12,804 bases of DNA from Abditibacteriota bacterium (GTDB lineage Bacteria; Armatimonadota; UBA5829), in the NCBI GenBank assembly GCA_017959625.1, contig JAGDAG010000172.1:1-12804 (forward strand), written 5' to 3'. This document shows, piece by piece, positions 6,704 through 12,804 of the stretch (the first letter of the stretch is position 1; each line of letters starts with the position of its first letter). The notes beneath the pieces were generated by a model. That model was not told the DNA's origin and did not search any database. It worked only from the letters and a program-made list of their open reading frames with translations. The position numbers were made by a program, and so were the translations under genes.

Positions 6704-8105
6704 ATTTTACAATACGTTAGGAAGAAAAAAACAGGAGTTCGTGCCTTTGGTCCCCGGCCGCGTGGGGATGTATTCCTGCGGCCCCACCGTATATAATTAC
6801 GCCCATATAGGCAATCTGCGTTCTTACATATTTGCCGACGTGCTCAAAAAGACCCTGGAATACTTCGGCTACACCGTTACCCACGTCATGAACGTCACCG
6901 ACGTAGGCCATCTTACCGGCGACGAAGACGACGGCAGCGACAAAATGGAACAGCAGGCTTCCAAAACCGGCAGGGACGTAAAAGAGATCGCTTCGTATTA
7001 CGAGAACGCTTTTTTTGAGGATCTGGACAGGCTGAATATAAAGCCTCCCACTATAAGGTGCAGAGCCACGGAGCATATAGACGATATGCAGGCCATGGTA
7101 AAGACCCTCATAGACAAAGGCTTTGCTTATGAGACCGATCAGGCCGTATATTTTGACATAACCAAATATCCCGACTATACCGAATTGTCGGGGCAGTCTC
7201 TTAAGGAAAAAGTGGTGGGCGCCCGGGACGAGGTGGTGGAAGACCCCGAAAAACGCAATCCCGCGGATTTTTCCGTGTGGTTCAAGTGCAAGGGGCGTTT
7301 TGCCAACCATATCATGCGCTGGCAGTCCCCCTGGGGCGAAGGCTTTCCGGGCTGGCATATAGAGTGTTCGGCCATGAGCATCAAATATCTGGGGGAGACC
7401 TTTGATATACATACCGGCGGGGAAGACCATATCTGGGTGCATCATCCCAACGAGATCGCCCAGAGCCGGTGCTGCACCGGCAAAAAGTTCGTGAATTACT
7501 GGATGCACGGGGCGTTTTTGGTAGTGGGCAAAAGCGGCGAGGACAAGATGAGCAAATCCGAGGGCAATTTCCTGCGGCTGCAGACCCTTATCGACGCCGG
7601 TTTCGAGCCGGTGCATTACAGATATTTCACGTATCAGGCCCATTACAGAAATATGCTCAGGTTCACCGACGAATCCCTTACCGCCGCAAAAAACGCCTAT
7701 GAACGCATCCGGGCGTTTATCATGAGGGCGTCCCAGATGAAAGGGGAGAAGCCCGAATGGACGGAGGAATACGTCCGGCGTTTTGAGGAAGCCATAAGCG
7801 ACGACCTCAATATGCCTCTGGCGGTGGGCGTCATGAACGAAATGATCAACAAAGCGGCGGAGACGGGAGAGTACAATATCCTGGACGTCCTGTTCCGGTT
7901 CGACAAGGTGCTTTCTCTCGGGTTCGAGGATATAGCCGCTTCCATGGAGCAGGATACCGGCGCCATAGACGAGCTCATAAGCCTCCGCGCCGAAGCAAGG
8001 AAAAACCGCGACTGGGCCAAAGCGGACGAGATAAGGAAAAAGCTCGGTGAAATGGGCGTGATCCTTGAAGACACAAAAGACGGCACCATATGGCACAGGG
8101 AGTAA
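6696..8105 (+). CDS. cysS: Cysteinyl-tRNA synthetase
   Basis: CysRS charges tRNA-Cys. I choose the GTG at 6696 rather than an in-frame ATG at 6645: from the GTG the protein begins IRFYNTLGRKKQEF, as CysRS normally does, is 469 residues long (family about 460-470), and the first zinc cysteine falls at position 28, as in E. coli. The ATG start would add 17 unrelated residues deep inside cysE. Class I motifs: HIGN at 37-40 and KMSKS at 284-288. The zinc ligands are Cys28 (CGPT), Cys224 (WHIEC), His249 and Glu253 (HHPNE), with the same 25 and 4 residue spacing as in E. coli. The C-terminal anticodon-binding part is present (ARKNRDWAKADEIRKKL). It overlaps the cysE stop by 8 nt and has only a weak GGAAAGCGAG-like ribosome site, so translational coupling to cysE is likely. 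The vanW gene starts 12 nt downstream. Confidence 0.96.
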   Translation: MIRFYNTLGRKKQEFVPLVPGRVGMYSCGPTVYNYAHIGNLRSYIFADVLKKTLEYFGYTVTHVMNVTDVGHLTGDEDDGSDKMEQQASKTGRDVKEIASYYENAFFEDLDRLNIKPPTIRCRATEHIDDMQAMVKTLIDKGFAYETDQAVYFDITKYPDYTELSGQSLKEKVVGARDEVVEDPEKRNPADFSVWFKCKGRFANHIMRWQSPWGEGFPGWHIECSAMSIKYLGETFDIHTGGEDHIWVHHPNEIAQSRCCTGKKFVNYWMHGAFLVVGKSGEDKMSKSEGNFLRLQTLIDAGFEPVHYRYFTYQAHYRNMLRFTDESLTAAKNAYERIRAFIMRASQMKGEKPEWTEEYVRRFEEAISDDLNMPLAVGVMNEMINKAAETGEYNILDVLFRFDKVLSLGFEDIAASMEQDTGAIDELISLRAEARKNRDWAKADEIRKKLGEMGVILEDTKDGTIWHRE

Positions 8106-8117
8106 ATCGATTCGGGA

Positions 8118-9461
8118 ATGAATAAAAAAACAAAAACAGCATTAACGGCGGCAGGCGCGGCCCTTTTATGCGCTGCCGTGATACTGCCTTTGCACATATC
8201 CTATACGGTGAAGGAATTTGCCAAATCCGACCGGATCGCTCCGGACGCCGTGATCAACACAGTGCCTGTGGGAGGCCTCACCAAAGGGGAGGCCGAAGAG
8301 GCCCTGAAAAAATACTGCACGGAGCTTTCGTCCCGGTCCTTTACGGTAGTTATAGGCGACAGCGCCTTCAACAAGCCGTATTACGAACTGGGCTATTTCT
8401 GCAGCTGGAAGCCCGCTCTGGAAAAAGCGTATTCTCTGGGCAGGACGGGGGGCGCCCTGAAAAAATACCTGGCGCTGAAAAGCGGCAAAATAGGCAAAAG
8501 CTTTGCCATCGAAGAAAAAACGGACAGAAGCGTTATCGACAGGTATATCGCAAAGATCAACAGGGATATAGACGTAAAGCCGAAAAACGCGTCCCTTGTG
8601 TTTACCGGCAGCGGGGTCCGGATCATCCCCGGGGTCACGGGCAAAAAGATAGACGAAAAAACGGCCTCGGAGCTTCTTTACAACGGAGTCCGCGAAAAGA
8701 CCGGAAGCGTGAACCTTGAATACGTTGCCGATCATCCCGCCATAAAAACCGAGGACCTTCAGTGCATCGATACCCGCCTGGGGTCATTTACCACAAATTA
8801 CAATGCGGGAAAGGTGGCAAGGACCCACAACCTGAGGACTGCCTCCAATTCCATAAACGGGACCATAGTCATGCCCGGGGAAAGCTTTTCCTACAACCGG
8901 GTGGTGGGCCCCCGCGACCTGAGCCACGGCTACAAGAACGCCATCATCTTTCAGGACGGCGAAGAGGTGGAAGGAATGGGCGGCGGCGTCTGCCAGGTGT
9001 CTTCCACCCTGTTCAACGCCGTGCTTTTGTCCGGCCTCAGGATCACCCAGCGGAGATGCCATTCCCTGAAGGTGGTATACGTGCCTATGGGTCGCGACGC
9101 CATGGTCAGCTACGGTTCGTCCGATTTCTGTTTTGTGAACGACAGCCCCGATCCGGTGGTGATATTCGCCTCTGTGGGAGGGGGCTCCCTGAGCATGCAG
9201 CTGTGGGGCAGCGCCAGGTCCAAGAAGGACGTCCGGGTCTCCTCCAGCGTTTATAACGGCGGTTTCGGAGCAAGCGTTTCCCGTACCGTCACGGTAAACG
9301 GCAAAGGCGTCGTGGACTATTCCGCCACCAGCAGCTACCGGCATCCGAAGCCCAAGAAGCCCGAGACGCCTCCCGCGCCGAAAGAAAAACCCGCAAAAAA
9401 GGAGCCGGCTCCCCCGGCTTCCGGCGACGGCAACAACGATCTTGCCCTGGTGGACGGATAA
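8118..9461 (+). CDS. VanW-family protein with N-terminal peptidoglycan-binding-like domain
   Basis: The architecture resembles YoaR of Bacillus: an uncleaved-looking N-terminal membrane segment (residues about 8-30), a region resembling the PG_binding_4 domain (about 45-205), then a VanW domain (about 217-365). Conserved VanW features are NLRTASNSINGTIVMPGESF (238-257), GGGVCQVSSTLFNAVLLSGL (288-307, with Cys292) and HSLKVVYVPMGRDAMVSYG (315-333). The protein would be anchored in the membrane with its bulk outside the cytoplasm, near peptidoglycan. The C-terminus (409-447) is a Pro/Lys-rich tail of low complexity that may span the wall or bind a partner. VanW was named from vancomycin-resistance clusters but its biochemical activity is not established; there are no vanA/vanH/vanX genes here, so resistance should not be inferred. 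It starts 12 nt after cysS and is followed after 3 nt by a second VanW gene. Confidence 0.9.
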   Translation: MNKKTKTALTAAGAALLCAAVILPLHISYTVKEFAKSDRIAPDAVINTVPVGGLTKGEAEEALKKYCTELSSRSFTVVIGDSAFNKPYYELGYFCSWKPALEKAYSLGRTGGALKKYLALKSGKIGKSFAIEEKTDRSVIDRYIAKINRDIDVKPKNASLVFTGSGVRIIPGVTGKKIDEKTASELLYNGVREKTGSVNLEYVADHPAIKTEDLQCIDTRLGSFTTNYNAGKVARTHNLRTASNSINGTIVMPGESFSYNRVVGPRDLSHGYKNAIIFQDGEEVEGMGGGVCQVSSTLFNAVLLSGLRITQRRCHSLKVVYVPMGRDAMVSYGSSDFCFVNDSPDPVVIFASVGGGSLSMQLWGSARSKKDVRVSSSVYNGGFGASVSRTVTVNGKGVVDYSATSSYRHPKPKKPETPPAPKEKPAKKEPAPPASGDGNNDLALVDG

Positions 9462-9464
9462 GCG

Positions 9465-10346
9465 ATGAAAAAGCTGCTTTTTTTGATATTTGCCGTTTTT
9501 GCCCTGTGCCTTCCGGCTTTGGCCCAGGACGTTTCCGTGGCTCCGGACGCAGGCCCGTCGCAGAACGCCAAAAACGGCGCCGGGCAGGCGCGGCCGGCAG
9601 GGCCGGTTTGTCTCGGTACCTACACCACTTCCTTCCGGGCGGAAAACGTGAACCGGACCTCCAACCTGAAGACTGCCGTAAAGGCGATCAACGGCAGGGC
9701 CCTGAAGCCCGGCGAGGTTTTTTCGTACAACAAGACCCTGGGCAAACGGACCTCCGCCGCCGGCTATAAAAAAGCCGTGGCTTTTTCCGGAGGCAGCCAG
9801 GTCCTTGAACTGGGGGGCGGCATCTGCCAGGTTTCCTCCACTCTGTTCAACGCGGTCCTCCTTTCGGGGCTTGAGATAAAAAGCCGCCGCAGCCATTCCA
9901 GGATGGTGGATTACGTCCCGGCGGGACGGGACGCCATGGTTTACTGGGGCCAGCAGGATTTTTCTTTCAGAAACAACACCGGGCACGAGGTCACGATAAA
10001 AGCGTCCATACAGGGGAACAGGCTTACCGCTTCCGTTTGGGGGAGCGCTTCCGCGCTGAAAAAGTGCACAGTGGTTTCCAAAGCCTCCGACAACGGCAGA
10101 AGGGCCACCGTCACGCGGACCGTTGAGAAAAACGGCGTAAAGAGCGCCGATTATACCGCTTCCAGCGCCTACGGCTCCGTTATCGGCAGAAAAGAGCTGA
10201 TGTCTTCCGTTTCGGACAACTCTCTTCAGCTTGCCGCCGCCGTTCCGGCGGCTCCGGCGCAAGTTCCGGCAGAAGCTTCGCAGCCTGCCCTTCCGGAGGA
10301 GCCGCCGGCGGAGACCGACCCCAACGAGGGGCTTGGCTTTGAATGA
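9465..10346 (+). CDS. Secreted VanW-domain protein (second copy, no PG-binding domain)
   Basis: This is a shorter paralogue of the preceding gene. Residues 1-20 are a clear signal peptide with cleavage predicted after LPALA, so it is predicted to be secreted, not anchored. A short Ala/Gly/Pro linker (22-47) leads into the VanW domain (about 48-195), with ENVNRTSNLKTAVKAINGRA (60-79), GGGICQVSSTLFNAVLLSGL (117-136, Cys121) and HSRMVDYVPAGRDAMVYWG (144-162). The motif GRRATVTRTVEKNG...DYTASSAY after the domain parallels the same stretch in the upstream copy, so the two are homologous along the whole C-terminal half. The PG_binding_4-like part is missing. The tail (258-293) is Pro/Ala/Glu-rich and acidic, unlike the Lys-rich tail of the upstream copy. 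The ATG lies 3 nt after the previous stop without a clear ribosome site, suggesting coupling. The gene ends 7 nt before an intrinsic terminator and is the last of its unit. Confidence 0.9.
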   Translation: MKKLLFLIFAVFALCLPALAQDVSVAPDAGPSQNAKNGAGQARPAGPVCLGTYTTSFRAENVNRTSNLKTAVKAINGRALKPGEVFSYNKTLGKRTSAAGYKKAVAFSGGSQVLELGGGICQVSSTLFNAVLLSGLEIKSRRSHSRMVDYVPAGRDAMVYWGQQDFSFRNNTGHEVTIKASIQGNRLTASVWGSASALKKCTVVSKASDNGRRATVTRTVEKNGVKSADYTASSAYGSVIGRKELMSSVSDNSLQLAAAVPAAPAQVPAEASQPALPEEPPAETDPNEGLGFE

Positions 10347-10353
10347 CTTCCGG

Positions 10354-10380
10354 CCGCAGCGTTGCTGCGGTTTTGTGTGT
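10354..10380 (+). terminator. Intrinsic (Rho-independent) terminator after the tandem vanW genes
   Basis: A perfect 7-bp GC-rich stem, CCGCAGC (10354-10360) with GCTGCGG (10364-10370), loop GTT, is followed directly by TTTTGTGTGT. It lies 7 nt after the stop of the second VanW gene and ahead of the next promoter, as expected for the end of a transcription unit. The short 3-nt loop and interrupted T-tract make its strength uncertain. Confidence 0.75.
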
Positions 10381-10388
10381 CTGTGTAG

Positions 10389-10394
10389 TATAAT
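10389..10394 (+). promoter_or_regulatory. Probable -10 box of the promoter for the PASTA pseudokinase gene
   Basis: A perfect TATAAT lies just after the terminator, with transcription expected near 10401 and a leader of about 26 nt. No good -35 is seen at 16-18 nt spacing; that position overlaps the terminator's 3' arm. The start codon at 10427 has an ideal AAGGAGG (10414-10420) 6 nt upstream. Confidence 0.5.
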
Positions 10395-10426
10395 AATAGT
10401 GTAGCAAATAGTGAAGGAGGCCGTTC

Positions 10427-11968
10427 ATGGCTGAAAACACACTTTTTAAAAACAGGTTCGAGATCATAGAAAAACAGACGGAGACCATGGTCTTCAACGT
10501 TTTTCTTGCCCGGGATAATATAGGGGAACGCCAGGTTTCTCTTTATATCATGAAGCCGTTTTTTGCCGCCGATCCCGCTTTTGTGGAAGGGTACCGCAAA
10601 GGAGCGGAGGAATGCGGGTCGCTGGACCACCCTTCGACCCTCAGGCTGCTGGAAACCGATTCCGACGATACCGACGCCTACTTTGTGTATGAACCGGTAA
10701 AGGGAAAAAGCCTTGCCGAGCTTCTTGCCGGAGAAAAAGAGCTTGCTCCCGTGAAGGCTTCCGAGATAATGGTCAACGTGCTGAACACCCTGGACAGCGC
10801 CCATACGGCGGGCCTGTGCCACGGAGATCTTACCGATGACGATATAATCATCACGGAGGACAGGATGGTGAAGGTCCGGGGGTTCGGCAGGCGGGACGGC
10901 CTTGCCATGAGCCCGAAAGCCCGGGAAGAGCTTGATAAATACACCATATATTTTCAGAGCCCGGAAGTGGTGCAAAACGAACTTCCGGAAGAGCTTTCCG
11001 ACATCTATTCCGCCGGCGCCGTGTATTACCGCATCCTTACCGGCCACGTTCCTTTTTCCGGTTCCACCGCCGTCGAGGTCGCTTCCAGGATACTGGAGAA
11101 CAGGCCGCCGGACCTGAGAGACTACAACCACAGGATCCCCGAAAACATAGCGTCGCTGGTTTTGAAGGCTTTGTCAAAGGCCCCCGCAGACAGGATAGAG
11201 ACCGCAAGCATATTTGCCCAGAAGATCAGCAGCTGCATAAAGAACGGGACCCCTTCCGTAGGCTTTCAGGAGACGAAGCCGAATATAGAGGTAGAGCATC
11301 CCAGGGAGCCTGCTCCTCCCTCGCAAGGTATGCTCAAAAGCTTCGGCCTCATCCTTCTGGTATTGTTTTTGAGCGCCGCCGCCACGTTTTTTGTGGCTTC
11401 TTACGGAAAGGTGGTGGTCCCCGACGTAGTGGGCATGAGCGAGTCCGAGGCGGTGGCCCGCCTTGAAGAAGCCGGTTTTCTGGTGGAGAGGAACGACCCC
11501 ACGTATTCCGAGGAATACAAGGAAGGGCTCATAATCTTTCAGACCCCGGGGGGAGGGCGCAAGCTGAAAAAGGGCGACAGGGTGACGATCCAGGCGAGCC
11601 TGGGCAACGAGTTCGTGGTCATGCCCGACGTTGTGGGGAAACACAAGGGCTTCGCCGTGGAGGCGATAGTGGGAGCCGGCCTGAAGGTAGGTTCGGTGAG
11701 AGGCGAGTATTCCGACGACGTGCCCGAAGACTACGTGGTCTCCACAAATCCCGAAGCCGGTCTTTCCGTGGCAAAGGATACCCCCGTGGATATACTGATA
11801 TCCAACGGCGAGAGGCCCGCGGCGGAATTTGACCGCGAGCTTCCGGATGCCGGCGAAGCCGGCGAGAGCGCTCCCCGGCGCCCTTCCCCCGGCGAAGAAA
11901 CGGACGATGAAGAAGAATACAGCCGTCCTTCGGAAGAAGATACGGATTTTGACGTGATAGTCGAATAA
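10427..11968 (+). CDS. PASTA-domain membrane receptor with a degenerate Ser/Thr kinase domain (predicted pseudokinase)
   Basis: The layout is that of PrkC/PknB/StkP receptors: cytosolic kinase-like domain (about 10-270), linker, one membrane segment (about 304-325), then two extracellular PASTA repeats (about 329-393 and 394-461, each starting with PDVVG), which bind peptidoglycan fragments in relatives. The kinase fold is still recognisable (RFEIIEK, LARD, HTAGLCHGD, SPE at 178-180, SDIYSAGAVYYRILTGHVPF) but its active site is not intact. All glycines of the nucleotide loop are replaced (positions 18-23), the VAIK lysine is Tyr40, the alpha-C Glu position is Gly59, the catalytic loop is HGDLTDDD instead of HRDxKPxN (only Asp134 kept), and DFG is GFG (Gly152). 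Catalysis is therefore unlikely; a scaffold or sensor role is inferred. Relatives usually have 2-5 PASTA repeats, so two is at the low end. The C-terminal tail is acidic. Its place just before rpe matches prkC in Firmicutes, but no prpC/stp phosphatase or rsgA adjoins it. It has its own promoter and ribosome site. Confidence 0.93.
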   Translation: MAENTLFKNRFEIIEKQTETMVFNVFLARDNIGERQVSLYIMKPFFAADPAFVEGYRKGAEECGSLDHPSTLRLLETDSDDTDAYFVYEPVKGKSLAELLAGEKELAPVKASEIMVNVLNTLDSAHTAGLCHGDLTDDDIIITEDRMVKVRGFGRRDGLAMSPKAREELDKYTIYFQSPEVVQNELPEELSDIYSAGAVYYRILTGHVPFSGSTAVEVASRILENRPPDLRDYNHRIPENIASLVLKALSKAPADRIETASIFAQKISSCIKNGTPSVGFQETKPNIEVEHPREPAPPSQGMLKSFGLILLVLFLSAAATFFVASYGKVVVPDVVGMSESEAVARLEEAGFLVERNDPTYSEEYKEGLIIFQTPGGGRKLKKGDRVTIQASLGNEFVVMPDVVGKHKGFAVEAIVGAGLKVGSVRGEYSDDVPEDYVVSTNPEAGLSVAKDTPVDILISNGERPAAEFDRELPDAGEAGESAPRRPSPGEETDDEEEYSRPSEEDTDFDVIVE

Positions 11969-11977
11969 GGTGCTAAA

Positions 11978-12637
11978 ATGAAAGATATTATCGTTATGCC
12001 TTCTATCCTCAGCGCGGATTTCGCCTGTATGGATAAAGAACTCAAAAGTATAGAGGAAGCGGGAGCGGACGCGGTGCATTGCGACGTCATGGACGGCCAT
12101 TTCGTGCCCAACATCACCTTCGGCCCCGGTTTCCTTGCCGCCTGCGCAAAAAAAACGTCGCTGCCGTTTTACGTGCATCTTATGATAGAAAACCCGGATA
12201 TGTATATTGAGCAGTTCGCAAAGCCCGATATAGTGGCGGAGATAACGGTGCACGAAGAGGCCTGCTGCCATCTCCACAGGACTCTGCAGAACATAAAGGC
12301 AACGGGCAAAAAAGCGGGGGTCGCCCTTAATCCCCATACCAACGAGGACGTTCTGGAATACGTTATGGAGGATCTGGATTCCGTTCTCGTCATGACGGTC
12401 AACCCCGGCTTCGGCGGACAGAAATTCATATCGTCCATGCTGAAGAAGATCGAAAGAGTGAGGAGCATCTCCGACAGGCTGGGCCTGGATCTGGATATCA
12501 CGGTGGACGGCGGCATAGACGGCAACACCTGCAAACAGGTCATAAGCGCCGGAGCAAATATGCTGGTGGCGGGAAACTACGTATTCGCCAACAAGACCCT
12601 TTCCAGGGCGGACGCCGTCCGTTCGCTGAGAGGCTGA
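11978..12637 (+). CDS. rpe: Ribulose-phosphate 3-epimerase
   Basis: Rpe interconverts ribulose-5-phosphate and xylulose-5-phosphate in the pentose phosphate (or Calvin) pathway; it is a cytosolic TIM barrel. Length (219) is normal. Conserved features: PSILSADF (8-15), HCDVMDGHFVPNITFGP (34-50), VHLMIENP (66-73), TVNPGFGGQKF (140-150), DITVDGGID (173-181). The metal ligands His34, Asp36, His67 and Asp177 are present; Asp36 and Asp177 are also the catalytic acid/base pair. A ribosome site AAGGTG (11967-11972) lies 5 nt before the ATG and overlaps the stop of the PASTA gene, 9 nt upstream, so the two are co-transcribed. Its stop shares one base with the start of the next gene. Confidence 0.96.
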   Translation: MKDIIVMPSILSADFACMDKELKSIEEAGADAVHCDVMDGHFVPNITFGPGFLAACAKKTSLPFYVHLMIENPDMYIEQFAKPDIVAEITVHEEACCHLHRTLQNIKATGKKAGVALNPHTNEDVLEYVMEDLDSVLVMTVNPGFGGQKFISSMLKKIERVRSISDRLGLDLDITVDGGIDGNTCKQVISAGANMLVAGNYVFANKTLSRADAVRSLRG

Positions 12638-12804
12638 TGTATTCGCTGCTCCTTTTGGCCGGGATTGCGGCCGTCTGCGTTTTCTTTGTATATGAATGCC
12701 ACAGATGGAAGGTCCGGAAGTGCGGCGCCTGCCAGAGGCGGGTCAGGACGGGGCTTTTTGTTTTGACCGAGCTTTGTCTCGGGTCATTCCTTTTGTTCCC
12801 TCAC
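12637..12804 (+). CDS. Small membrane protein with Cys-rich segment, 3' partial
   Basis: I do not recognise this protein. An ATG shares its first base with the rpe TGA (TGATG), and the frame stays open to the window end, giving 56 residues. Residues 2-19 are hydrophobic (one membrane segment), then a basic stretch with CH at 21-22 and CGAC at 29-32, then another hydrophobic stretch from about 39 that looks like a second membrane segment. The C-x7-C-x2-C arrangement could hold a metal or be coincidence. The one-base overlap suggests translational coupling to rpe. It is too short to exclude a spurious reading frame, but the two hydrophobic segments, the coupling and the usual codon choices favour a real gene. 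Confidence 0.55.
   Translation, partial: MYSLLLLAGIAAVCVFFVYECHRWKVRKCGACQRRVRTGLFVLTELCLGSFLLFPH

Noticed and set aside
6717..8096. 459-codon open frame on the - strand covering almost all of cysS
   Set aside because: cysS shows every family motif on the + strand. The antisense protein has no recognisable motifs, and long antisense frames are expected from the codon bias here. The same applies to the - strand frames at 4979-6592, 8784-10262 and 11174-12337.
10236..10252. 7-bp GC-rich hairpin in the tail of the second VanW gene
   Set aside because: It lies in Ala/Pro codons that are naturally GC-repetitive, and no T-tract follows.
8118..10346. Vancomycin-resistance cluster
   Set aside because: Only VanW-family domains are present. 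No vanHAX ligase, dehydrogenase or dipeptidase genes and no VanRS pair are in the window, and VanW proteins are common outside resistance clusters.
11849..11863. GCCGGC-GAA-GCCGGC repeat near the end of the PASTA gene
   Set aside because: It is short, lies in Gly/Glu/Ala codons of a low-complexity tail, and has no T-tract; probably codon-driven.
1..12804. CRISPR arrays, tRNA or rRNA genes, insertion sequences
   Set aside because: No regularly spaced repeats, cloverleaf-like segments, transposase motifs or terminal inverted repeats were seen. The window is almost wholly filled by the genes listed.

Overview
The window is densely coded on the + strand: ten genes, no convincing gene on the - strand, and no gene-free stretch longer than about 110 bases. 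It comes from a bacterium. By eye the DNA is moderately GC-rich, with frequent AGG (Arg) and ATA (Ile) codons. A Kdo-activating enzyme (KdsB) points to a diderm with LPS-type outer-membrane sugar. A PASTA-type kinase-like receptor and two VanW-family proteins are more familiar from Gram-positive lineages. This mix, and the partial likeness of the ends of the window (priA ... PASTA kinase ... rpe) to the priA-def-fmt-rsmB-prpC-prkC-rsgA-rpe order of many Firmicutes, suggest a deep-branching or Firmicutes-related diderm. I cannot place it more precisely from sequence alone.

Layout. 1-1986: priA, the primosomal helicase, missing its 5' end. 1987-2094: a short AT-rich gap with an extended -10 promoter. 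2095-10346: an apparently co-directional transcription unit of very tightly packed genes: an exported PQQ-like beta-propeller protein with Met/Gly/Thr-rich insertions, dprA, kdsB, cysE, cysS and two tandem VanW-domain genes. Gaps run from 12 nt down to overlaps. 10354-10380: an intrinsic terminator, followed at once by a second promoter. 10427-12804: a PASTA receptor whose kinase domain has lost nearly all catalytic residues (a predicted pseudokinase), then rpe, then the start of a small membrane protein cut by the window end.

How the genes fit together. Several products act at or beyond the cytoplasmic membrane: the propeller protein, both VanW proteins, KdsB (outer-membrane sugar supply) and the PASTA receptor (peptidoglycan sensing). 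They are mixed with housekeeping genes for DNA processing (priA, dprA), cysteine synthesis and charging (cysE, cysS) and the pentose phosphate pathway (rpe).

The strongest candidate for something new is the PASTA pseudokinase at the normal prkC position, without a visible phosphatase gene and without rsgA. Next are the tandem VanW pair with oppositely charged proline-rich tails, and the propeller protein, whose linker-coding DNA holds two strong consecutive hairpins.
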